Source: Porphyromonadaceae bacterium UBA7332
GTDB lineage: Bacteria > Bacteroidota > Bacteroidia > Bacteroidales > UBA7332
Direction: 5' to 3'
Length of the DNA: 64,000 nt
NCBI GenBank assembly: GCA_002471225.1
Contig: DKPO01000017.1
Span: 42,560 to 106,559, forward strand
In this document: piece by piece, positions 18,264-25,645 of the stretch
Numbering within the stretch: position 1 is the stretch's first letter
Layout: every line of letters starts with the position of its first letter
Made by a program: the position numbers and the translations under genes
Notes under the pieces: model-generated
Told to the model about the DNA's origin: nothing
What the model saw: only the letters and a program-made list of their open reading frames with translations
Database searches by the model: none

Positions 18264-18323
18264 TATCTTTGCAGAGAAAAGGCTCATCTGCTTCTTGAGA
18301 AAGAAGGCAGAGGGCTTTTTTTT
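18264..18323 (+). terminator. Terminator-like hairpin with a -7 box just upstream
   Basis: A stem-loop (arms about 18277-18296 and 18301-18319, loop GAGA, a few mismatches) runs into eight T residues at 18316-18323. It lies about 90 bases after the MATE stop and is most simply its terminator. A TATCTTTG box at 18264-18271 directly before it matches the Bacteroidota -7 element, so a transcript starting there would be ended after roughly 45 bases, as in an attenuator for the symporter gene at 18474. No -33 box at the right distance was found. Confidence 0.6.
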
Positions 18324-18473
18324 ATGAATACAACTTCTGAGACTGTTTGGTCTTGTTATCTGAAAATGATATTTGATCACTTAATGAATGAGTTAAAACA
18401 GCTCTTAAGCTTTTTATTAATCTTTCGGTGACGAGATGTCTGTTATCGATTTTATTATTTTATTTTCTGCAAG

Positions 18474-19946
18474 ATGTTGATAACCTTTATTGTTCTTTAC
18501 TTAGTAATTACAGTGGGGATAGGCGTTTATGCTTCGAAAAAAATTCGAACCGGCGACGACTATGTGAATGCGGGACGTAATCTTCCCTTTTTCTTTAATT
18601 CATTTGCGCTGTTTGCCATGTGGTACGGAGCCGAAACTATTTTTGGTGCTGCCGGCAGGTTTATGGAGTCTGGTTTGATCGGAGTTATCGAAGAGCCCCT
18701 TGGAGCAGCTTTGTGTCTGGTCCTTTTTGGTGCTTTTCTGGCAAAGCCTTTGTATAAAAGGAATATATTGACGATAGCCGATTTGTTTAAAGAGGCTTAT
18801 GGAGATAAAATTGAGTTTATATCTTCTTGCTTTATGCTTATTACATACATTGGCTATATAGCAGCTCAAATGGTGGCTTTAGGTATATTGCTTAAATTAA
18901 TTATCGGGCTTGAATTATCTACAGGTATTTTAATTTCGTCAGCTGTGGTGACAGCCTATACTTTTGCAGGAGGGATGTGGGCAGTTTCCATTACCGATTT
19001 CTTTCAGTCAATTATGATTGTTCTAGGTCTCTGTGTCTTATGTTTTACGCTGGTTACACAAATCGGAGGCTTAGATATCGTATTGGATAGTGCTCCGAAA
19101 GGCTTTTTTAATATCCTGCCTGAAAAGAATGCAGAGTCTATCAATGAATGGGTAACTGCCTGGATGGTGATAGGATTAGGATCTCTTGCATCTCAGGATA
19201 TATTTCAACGAGTGAACTCTGCGAAAAATGTAAAGATAGCAGTAAGGTCAACTTATTTTGGAGCGGGAATGTATTTGTTTTTCTCTATTATACCTATGCT
19301 GATTGCTTTATGTGTCAGGATTATGGATCCTGCACGTGTACAGGCAGGTACAAGCGTCGATTTTCAGGAAATAATTCCTCAGATAGCAGTAAGTAGTGGA
19401 AATCCATTTGTTCAGATATTATTTTTGGGCGCCTTAGTTTCAGCGATTTTATCTACTTGTTCAGGAGCCTTACTGGCCCCTTCGGCAATTCTTGCTGAGA
19501 ATATAATGAAACCTTTGATGGAACGTAGAACAAAAAAGAAACTGGATGTCTGGATGGTGCGATTGAGTGTCGTTATTATGTCTGTTGTTTCTACTGTCCT
19601 GGCTATGAGTGAGAACGATATTTATGCGATGGTTGGAGATTCAGGAGTTTTGGCATTAACATCAATATTGGTTCCTACGTTTTATGCAATATATAGTAAG
19701 AAACCATCCAAAGGCGGAGCTATGGGTGCGATGTTTATCGGGGCGATTGCCTGGGCATCGAAAGAGTATGCTTCTTATTACTGGCAGGCTTATGAAGCTT
19801 TGCCCGTTTCGGCATGGATAATCGGTGGAGTCTTTTCTCTGATTGGTTACTGGTTTGGCCAATTGGTAGAACAGGTTCAATCTGAAAACTCAACATCTCT
19901 GCTAAAACCGGCATTAGTATGGATTCGCAGACATAATAAAAAATAG
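18474..19946 (+). CDS. Sodium:solute symporter family transporter
   Basis: A 490-residue membrane protein with about thirteen hydrophobic segments and the sodium:solute symporter (SSS) layout. Typical features are the GDDYVNAGRNLPFFFNSFALFAMWYGAETIFGAAG region (about 27-61) and TAYTFAGGMWAVSITDFFQ (about 160-178), which corresponds to the family's core sodium-binding helices. The SSS family moves sugars, amino acids, nucleosides or vitamins with Na+; the closest visual match is to the proline/pantothenate branch, but I cannot name the substrate. It ends at a strong terminator. No enzyme genes flank it to suggest a pathway. Confidence 0.88.
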   Translation: MLITFIVLYLVITVGIGVYASKKIRTGDDYVNAGRNLPFFFNSFALFAMWYGAETIFGAAGRFMESGLIGVIEEPLGAALCLVLFGAFLAKPLYKRNILTIADLFKEAYGDKIEFISSCFMLITYIGYIAAQMVALGILLKLIIGLELSTGILISSAVVTAYTFAGGMWAVSITDFFQSIMIVLGLCVLCFTLVTQIGGLDIVLDSAPKGFFNILPEKNAESINEWVTAWMVIGLGSLASQDIFQRVNSAKNVKIAVRSTYFGAGMYLFFSIIPMLIALCVRIMDPARVQAGTSVDFQEIIPQIAVSSGNPFVQILFLGALVSAILSTCSGALLAPSAILAENIMKPLMERRTKKKLDVWMVRLSVVIMSVVSTVLAMSENDIYAMVGDSGVLALTSILVPTFYAIYSKKPSKGGAMGAMFIGAIAWASKEYASYYWQAYEALPVSAWIIGGVFSLIGYWFGQLVEQVQSENSTSLLKPALVWIRRHNKK

Positions 19947-19997
19947 ATCAATAGGAAAACGAAGTAATTTGGAGAGTAAAACAAAGGTATTTTCTCC

Positions 19998-20041
19998 ATA
20001 AAACGAAGGCATTTGGTATTTACCAAATGCCTTCGTTTTAT
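19998..20041 (+). terminator. Strong terminator after the symporter gene
   Basis: A perfect 20-bp stem (arms 19998-20017 and 20022-20041) with loop ATTT starts 51 bases past the symporter stop. It marks the left boundary of the gene-free repeat region. Confidence 0.9.
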
Positions 20042-20075
20042 AATTGAAAGTACAACGTTGTTAAAAGTGAATTTT

Positions 20076-20222
20076 ATCCTTCACATCCTTCACGGCAGGT
20101 TTAATACCCTGATTTTTAATTAGTAAAGTGTGTAGGATGGTGTAAGATGGGTGTAGGATATAGAAAGCTGATTAATGTATTATATATCTGATTTTATGCC
20201 TCTTATGATCGGGGTGTCGGAT
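20076..20222 (+). repeat. Degenerate copy of the ordered short-repeat module
   Basis: Two tandem inverted units ATCCTTCAC (20076-20084 and 20085-20093) are followed after 36 bases by three direct units GTGTAGGATG, GTGTAAGATG and GTGTAGGATA (20130-20139, 20140-20149, 20151-20160), then a single GTGTCGGAT at 20214-20222. Order and spacing nearly match the modules at 20532 and 41981, but the unit sequence is different and the inverse unit after the triplet is missing. Homology to the other two modules is inference from architecture. Confidence 0.55.
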
Positions 20223-20256
20223 AAAATCGTAAAATATTTCTTTAGTGAGGAATTTT

Positions 20257-20353
20257 GGTACGTATGAAAAATGTTTTACATAGGTATCTAAAGTTTTTTA
20301 GATACGTAGCAAAAATAATTTACATACGTATGTAAATCTGATTAGATAAGGCA
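20257..20353 (+). repeat. Dispersed 97-bp repeat, copy 1
   Basis: This stretch aligns without gaps to 41732-41828, with about 70 identical positions of 97 by my count. It contains several spaced TACGTA-like palindromic cores (near 20259, 20303 and 20325). No reading frame is preserved between the copies that I can see, which points to a DNA or RNA element rather than a protein. Confidence 0.75.
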
Positions 20354-20375
20354 AAATTGGAAAAAAGCTCGTAAC

Positions 20376-20480
20376 GATACAGTGTTTCTCTGAAAAGATA
20401 CGGTATATCTTCGCAACGATACGGTATATCTTTTAAAAGAAACGGCGTATCTTTTCAGAGATACACCGTGTAATTTTGAC
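20376..20480 (+). repeat. Five 21-bp tandem repeats with a 16-bp inverted repeat
   Basis: Units begin exactly 21 bases apart at 20376, 20397, 20418, 20439 and 20460 with consensus start GATACGGTATATCTT; units 2 and 3 are identical over 15 bases and units 1, 4 and 5 are diverged. A perfect 16-bp inverted repeat (20387-20402 with 20446-20461) spans the array, so it can fold into a long hairpin. The 21-bp period is two helical turns, which would put sites on one face of the DNA. The corresponding part of the second locus has only one similar unit near 41935. Confidence 0.75.
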
Positions 20481-20531
20481 AATATCCGGATTTTTTTTAA
20501 CTCTTACTACTAAAGCTTTTTTTTGCGTTTT

Positions 20532-20686
20532 ATCTGCAACATCTGCAACATCATCCGAAAACCCTTTGTGAATCGGGGTTTGATGCTGTTGCAGATGGTT
20601 GCAGATGGTTGCAGATGAAATTTCATCTGCAACGCGTAATTGTTTGTATTATACGTTTTTATATGTGTGTTGCAGATGTTGCAGAT
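20532..20686 (+). repeat. Ordered GTTGCAGAT short-repeat module, locus 1
   Basis: Eight copies of one unit occur in a fixed order: two inverse (20532-20540, 20541-20549), three direct 10-mers GTTGCAGATG (20588-20597, 20598-20607, 20608-20617), one inverse (20624-20633) and two direct 9-mers (20669-20677, 20678-20686). The third direct and next inverse copy form a hairpin with a six-base loop. Gaps of 38 and 51 bases between the groups are the same as in the module at 41981-42135. No gene is present in or directly around it. Confidence 0.85.
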
Positions 20687-20724
20687 AGAACTTCAAATTT
20701 TGTTAGTGGTCAAACTAAGGTGAT

Positions 20725-20766
20725 AAAAAAAGAGAGTGCTCAATATTGAACACTCTCTTTTTTTTT
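20725..20766. terminator. Bidirectional terminator closing the repeat region
   Basis: An A-run and arm AGAGAGTG (20731-20738) pair with CACTCTCT (20751-20758) followed by eight or more T residues; the loop itself contains the palindrome TCAATATTGA. It lies 38 bases beyond the last repeat unit with no gene before it, so a plus-strand transcript covering the repeats could end here. Confidence 0.8.
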
Positions 20767-21427
20767 ATTTTCCACAAAACAAAACTGAAATTCTATATAG
20801 TATGGAATGTCAAAGTTTATGCTTTGAGCGACTTCCAGGATAGACAATTATCCTTTGCTAATATTATAAGTTATACTGATTTTTGTGATTTTAAAGGTCG
20901 TAAGAGTTAGGTTTTTGAGTTTTTTTCATCTTAAAATGTATCGGGTTTTCTCAAGTTCATGTATAACTCTTGCTAAATCAGTTGCTGTGATTTTTAAATA
21001 TAAGCAAAACTAAGGAAAATATTTTAATTATTAAAGAGAAATCGCGGGAATTTTCAAACACTCAGGATTTAGTCTATAAAATAATGCCGATCATGGAGGT
21101 TTTAAATGGCTGTTTTTTCTTTTGCTATTCGAATATTAGATTTGTATTTAATTACTCTTACCGTATAATACGCAATTGTAAGTGTGATTATTATTTGCTT
21201 GCAGGAGATCTTGATCAGGATCAAAAATAGGTTGTATCCCAAATCATAGATGTTGTAAAACAATTATTTAAATAATAGCAAGTTGAATGTGAATTTAATT
21301 ATATTTTCGTATAATTGCGGAAGTGATTTTCAGCTGATCTATGCTGGAAGTATTGACAGGTAATCGGGAATCGCCATGAAAATGTAGCTAATTTGACTTT
21401 AAATATATTACCTAATAATGTAAAACG
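20767..21427. other. Intergenic region upstream of the beta-propeller genes
   Basis: About 660 bases without a gene. A small GATC-rich inverted repeat lies near 21205-21221. Several TATAATTG-like stretches precede the gene at 21428 but none fits the Bacteroidota promoter with both boxes, so I do not assign the promoter. Confidence 0.35.
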
Positions 21428-22675
21428 ATGAATTTTAGACGATCTGACTTCCTGCTATTAATGTTCCTGCTAATTCTTCTCAGCTCGTGTGTAAATCCAA
21501 ACAAAAGGCTGGCACAAGAAGCATTGGAGACCCTATTCATTCAACCGATAAAAGTCGGAGAGCTTAGAGATAATATTAAATCCATAAAATATATTCAGTT
21601 AGAAACCTTAGAAGAATGTATGATTGGTGAGGTTTCTGAAGTGAAAGTTCAGGATGATTATCTTATTATACTTGATGTTTTGAAAAAAGTATATTTATTT
21701 GAGAAATCTACAGGGCGCTTTATCAGACAAATAGGGTCTATCGGTCAAGGTGCAGGCGAATATGTGTCTGTAAATACAATTTCTTTATCGCCGGATAAAG
21801 ATGGTATTTATATTTTTGATAATGCACGTGGTTATTTGTGTTTCTATAGTTGGAGCGGGGAGTGCATTTCTCAAAAGAATCTATCTAATTCTCTTTTGTA
21901 TCAAGAGGTAGGCAGGCTTACCGTTTTGCCTGAACAAAACATAGTAGTAAATACGGTTATGATGCCTGTCAGGATGTCGGGTAATAGTGTATTAGAAGAT
22001 TATAATCAGTTTCATATAGATTTGGATGTGGATTCTATTGTAAAAATGGATATTCCTATTTCTGTATATCGTGATGAGAAATACTTTTCTTCCTACATGG
22101 TTAATCCCAACAGTTTGTATGAAGATCAGCTTTCTGTTCTTAAGCTGGCTTGTGATACCATTTTTATTTATGATTATACTGAGTCGAAGCAGATTGTTCC
22201 GCGTTACAAAATTCAACTTCCTGATTCTTATAAATATCCGACCCCCGACCTGCTGATAGGTAAAGAGCAGCTGCCGGAATCTACTCTTATTTTATTAAAT
22301 GGATCCGGATACTTCAGTACTTTTACGCATATGTACGAGAATGCGAATATGATTTATTTTCGTTGTGCAAATCTAATGGAAGGTCATGCGTTGGTTAACA
22401 AAAATACGGGGCAGGGGGTGCTTATTCCTAGAACATGGAATGGGGATATATCTATTAACGCAAGTTGCGAAAGAGTACTTCGGGGTGAAGGAATATTTGA
22501 AATAAAAGGAGCTTATGGAGCTGAATTTATTTCTGTTTTGGATACGGACTATATGTCTTGCATCCAATCGGCTTGCAAAGAAAAGAGGGATATTGAATTA
22601 CCTTCTGACTTGAAAATGGTTTTGGAAAATTCTACAGAAGAGTCGAATCCTTGTATCGTGATCTATGAGGTCTGA
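21428..22675 (+). CDS. Six-bladed beta-propeller lipoprotein, paralogue 1
   Basis: A 415-residue lipoprotein with signal LLLMFLLILLSSC (lipid-accepting cysteine about residue 21). The mature part has repeated segments typical of the 6-bladed beta-propeller (DUF4934/DUF5128-like) lipoproteins of Bacteroidota: IKSIKYIQLETLEECMIGEV, VQDDYLIILDVLKKVYLFEKSTGRFIRQIGSIGQGAGEY and later blades. The function of this family is unknown; members often sit in glycan or peptide utilisation loci and are thought to bind ligands at the cell surface. The gene at 22771 is a tandem paralogue with the same opening, the same Cys-rich blade (ASCERVLRGEG vs ANCERIFRGKG) and an almost identical end, SNPCIVIYEV. The pair opens the glycan locus upstream of GH109. 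Confidence 0.8.
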   Translation: MNFRRSDFLLLMFLLILLSSCVNPNKRLAQEALETLFIQPIKVGELRDNIKSIKYIQLETLEECMIGEVSEVKVQDDYLIILDVLKKVYLFEKSTGRFIRQIGSIGQGAGEYVSVNTISLSPDKDGIYIFDNARGYLCFYSWSGECISQKNLSNSLLYQEVGRLTVLPEQNIVVNTVMMPVRMSGNSVLEDYNQFHIDLDVDSIVKMDIPISVYRDEKYFSSYMVNPNSLYEDQLSVLKLACDTIFIYDYTESKQIVPRYKIQLPDSYKYPTPDLLIGKEQLPESTLILLNGSGYFSTFTHMYENANMIYFRCANLMEGHALVNKNTGQGVLIPRTWNGDISINASCERVLRGEGIFEIKGAYGAEFISVLDTDYMSCIQSACKEKRDIELPSDLKMVLENSTEESNPCIVIYEV

Positions 22676-22770
22676 TTGTCAGGATCAGAATAGTGATACC
22701 CTTTGATATTACTGTTGAGGAATTGTGTGAAATGTATTGGATTGAAAATCTATTATCTAAATAATATTTT

Positions 22771-24003
22771 ATGAAAAACGTATTGAAGATATCTCTTGCT
22801 GCTTTTGTTTTTATAGCTCTCAGCTCGTGTGCAAATCCGGATAAAAAACGGGCAAAAGGAGAGTTGGAAGTTATATCTGTTCAACCTATAGGGGATGGTG
22901 ATCTCAGAGATGATATTAAATCTATTAAATATGTACAACTCGAAACAACAGATGAAAGTGTTTTTGGGGAAATAACGCATATGCTGGTTCATGAGGATAA
23001 GATTATTATAAAAGATAACTTATCAAAGATCTATCTGTTTGATAAGCAGACCGGTCGGTTTATCCATTTAATAGGTAGTATGGGTGGAGGAGCGGAAGAA
23101 TATGCGAATGCGGGGAGTATAGCTTTGAATCCTTCCAAAAACGGGATTACATTATGGGACAGGAAATTGGGGAAGCTTATTTCTTATGATTGGGATAATA
23201 ATCTGCTTTTTAGTATGAACCTGGAAGTGCTTAATGAGGCTTGTCCTGAAGATGTTTATCTGCTGGATGAGAATACTGCAATTTTTAGCACGAGTATTGC
23301 AGGAAAAGGAGCATACAGCGATCCGTTATATGATCCGTATATTTATCTGGTTGTAGATATTAAGAATGATAGAGTTCTGGATACATTTTTATCTAGAAAG
23401 CCTTTTACAGGGATGAAAAGTACCTTTACGCCTTATTTGAAAAAACCGGGAAATATTAATGGCAATCAGTTTATGACAATAAAAGTCGCAAATGATACTT
23501 TGTTTAACTGGACACAAGAGGATGGATTTAAGCCTTCATGTAAAATAGGTCTTCCGGACTCTTATAGGTTTGCTTCGTTAGATCTGATCAACGAACAATC
23601 CGGTTTCCCTGAATTAGGATCTATATTAGTTAGAGAGTCAGGGTATTTTAGTGGGTTTAATACGCATTTTCAGACTGATAATTATATCTATCTTTCTTGT
23701 TGTGCTTTTAAGGATGGTGCAGTTCTGTTGAATAAAAATAATCTGACAGGAAAGATACTTCCCTGGGGATGGGGTAATGATGAGTCCGTAGATGCGAATT
23801 GTGAACGGATTTTTCGGGGAAAAGGAATGTTTAAGATTTATGCGGCTTCTGATAATGAGTTTATAGGAGTTTTTAATGACTATTCAGCGACTGAAACTAT
23901 GATTAAAGATAAAAAGGATATTCAGATACCTGAGGAGTTAAAAGAGATTTTAGAAAAATCTACAGAAGATTCCAATCCTTGTATTGTGATCTATGAAGTC
24001 TGA
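22771..24003 (+). CDS. Six-bladed beta-propeller lipoprotein, paralogue 2
   Basis: A 410-residue lipoprotein (signal AAFVFIALSSC) and a clear tandem duplicate of the gene at 21428. Shared blocks include GDLRDDIKSIKYVQLETTDES, KIYLFDKQTGRFIHLIGSMGGGAEEY, a CERIFRGKGMFKIYAASDNEFIGVF blade and the terminal ESTEDSNPC-type sequence ending IVIYEV. The central blades have diverged strongly (for example the sequence around residues 130-250), which suggests different ligands. The gap to the first copy is 95 bases with no terminator, so one transcript is likely. Family function is unknown. Confidence 0.8.
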   Translation: MKNVLKISLAAFVFIALSSCANPDKKRAKGELEVISVQPIGDGDLRDDIKSIKYVQLETTDESVFGEITHMLVHEDKIIIKDNLSKIYLFDKQTGRFIHLIGSMGGGAEEYANAGSIALNPSKNGITLWDRKLGKLISYDWDNNLLFSMNLEVLNEACPEDVYLLDENTAIFSTSIAGKGAYSDPLYDPYIYLVVDIKNDRVLDTFLSRKPFTGMKSTFTPYLKKPGNINGNQFMTIKVANDTLFNWTQEDGFKPSCKIGLPDSYRFASLDLINEQSGFPELGSILVRESGYFSGFNTHFQTDNYIYLSCCAFKDGAVLLNKNNLTGKILPWGWGNDESVDANCERIFRGKGMFKIYAASDNEFIGVFNDYSATETMIKDKKDIQIPEELKEILEKSTEDSNPCIVIYEV

Positions 24004-24176
24004 TAAATTCAGGTAATAATGAGTCCGTTTACGAATACTTTTTGATATATGGAGACTTAGTTATGATTAATACTAGTGTTAATTAATATTAAACACTTGC
24101 GTATTTGTGTAATTTTTCATTTAATTTGTAACTTATTGATATATGAACACATAAACTATTAAAGGCGAACTAAATT

Positions 24177-25556
24177 ATGAGAAAACTAAAAAATTCTTTG
24201 ATGCTACTGCTTATGTTGCTGATCATCACTCCGGCAGCTTCAGCAAAAGTAATTAAAACCCCCACACCAAAACGTCCAAAAGGACAAACAGACGTAGTAG
24301 GCTTACGTTGCGATCCAATCCCAACTGTTCGTGTAGCGGTTATCGGTTTAGGAATGCGTGGACCGGGTGCGGTTCATCGTTTAACACAAATTGATGGTGT
24401 GGAAGTGGTTGCACTTTGTGACGTAGTTGAAGAGAATGTAAAACGAGTTAATGAGAGACTAGAAAAAGCGGGTCTCCCAAAAGCCAAAGAATTTTACGGA
24501 AATACAGAAGTTTGGAAAGAAGTAACTAAACTTCCGAATGTAGATTTAGTATATGTTGCAACAGACTGGAAAAGTCATGCAAAAATTGGTGTTCAGGCTA
24601 TGAAAGATGGTAAGCACGTTGCTATCGAAGTGCCTGCAGCAATGACGATGCCAGAAATCTGGGATCTTATCAATACATCAGAAAAAACACGTAAACACTG
24701 TATGCAGTTGGAAAACTGTGTATATGACTTCTTCGAATTAACTTCTTTGAATATGGCTCAACAAGGCTTGTTCGGTGAGTTGATTCATGCAGAGGGTGCG
24801 TATATTCACGGATTGCAACCATTCTGGGGTGCATACTGGAATAACTGGCGTATGGATTATAATCAAAACCACCGTGGTGACGTTTATGCTACACACGGAA
24901 TGGGTCCAGCTTGTCAGGCTTTGAATATTCACCGTGGAGATAAAATGAATTTCCTTGTATCTATGGATACTAAACCATTACAAAATCCTGCTTATATTAA
25001 GGAGAAAACAGGTGTTGAACCTAAAAACTTCCGTAATGGTGACCATACGATGACTATGATTCGTACAGAAAACGGTAAAACAATTCATATTCAACATGAC
25101 GTAACATCTCCAAGACCATATAACCGTATGTATCAATTAAGCGGAACGAAAGGTTTTGCTAATAAATATCCTACAGAAGGTTATGCTTTGGATTCAAAAG
25201 AAATTGGTTCAGATGTAGCTGCAAATCACGAAGACTTGAATGCGCATAGCTTTGTACCAGCGGATGTAAAAAAAGCATTGATGGAAAAATACAAACACCC
25301 TATCGTAAAAGATATTGAAGAAAAAGCGAAACGAGTAGGTGGTCACGGAGGTATGGATTTCATTATGGATTATCGTTTGATTTACTGTTTACAGAATGGT
25401 CTTCCTTTGGATATGGATGTTTATGACTTAGCTGAATGGTGTTGTTTAGCTCCACTTACAGAGATTTCATTGGATAACAATTCTGCTCCGGTTGAGATTC
25501 CTGATTTTACACGTGGTGCATGGAATAAACTTCAGAAGTTAGAATTCCACCAATAA
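24177..25556 (+). CDS. GH109 family glycosidase (alpha-N-acetylgalactosaminidase type)
   Basis: A 459-residue secreted member of the Gfo/Idh/MocA fold. A signal peptide (about 1-23) precedes a Rossmann domain with VAVIGLGMRGPGAVHRL (about 54-70). Segments AIEVPAAMTMPE, GAYIHGLQPFWGAYWNNWR and YATHGMGPACQ match GH109 enzymes, which use a tightly bound NAD+ to cleave alpha-linked N-acetylgalactosamine, as in the blood-group A antigen, by an oxidation-elimination-reduction route. The length is normal for the family. The family assignment is firm; the substrate is inferred, since other secreted Gfo/Idh/MocA enzymes look similar. It is followed by a terminator and then by GH110. Confidence 0.88.
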   Translation: MRKLKNSLMLLLMLLIITPAASAKVIKTPTPKRPKGQTDVVGLRCDPIPTVRVAVIGLGMRGPGAVHRLTQIDGVEVVALCDVVEENVKRVNERLEKAGLPKAKEFYGNTEVWKEVTKLPNVDLVYVATDWKSHAKIGVQAMKDGKHVAIEVPAAMTMPEIWDLINTSEKTRKHCMQLENCVYDFFELTSLNMAQQGLFGELIHAEGAYIHGLQPFWGAYWNNWRMDYNQNHRGDVYATHGMGPACQALNIHRGDKMNFLVSMDTKPLQNPAYIKEKTGVEPKNFRNGDHTMTMIRTENGKTIHIQHDVTSPRPYNRMYQLSGTKGFANKYPTEGYALDSKEIGSDVAANHEDLNAHSFVPADVKKALMEKYKHPIVKDIEEKAKRVGGHGGMDFIMDYRLIYCLQNGLPLDMDVYDLAEWCCLAPLTEISLDNNSAPVEIPDFTRGAWNKLQKLEFHQ

Positions 25557-25574
25557 TATAAAAATATTACAGAA

Positions 25575-25617
25575 GGGGCTGTTCCTGCGTTATAAAACGC
25601 TGAACAGTCTCTTTTTT
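25575..25617 (+). terminator. Terminator between GH109 and GH110 genes
   Basis: An imperfect 15-17-bp stem with G-U pairs (arms about 25575-25591 and 25597-25611) followed by six T residues. It lies 18 bases after the GH109 stop and just before the GH110 start at 25646, so read-through or a separate promoter must supply GH110. Confidence 0.75.
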
Positions 25618-25645
25618 GTTTCTTAAAATCTATACAGTCTGTTTA

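Noticed and set aside
20588..20617. Three tandem GTTGCAGATG units as a CRISPR array
   Set aside because: The units are 10 bases long and directly adjacent with no spacers, and no cas gene is nearby.
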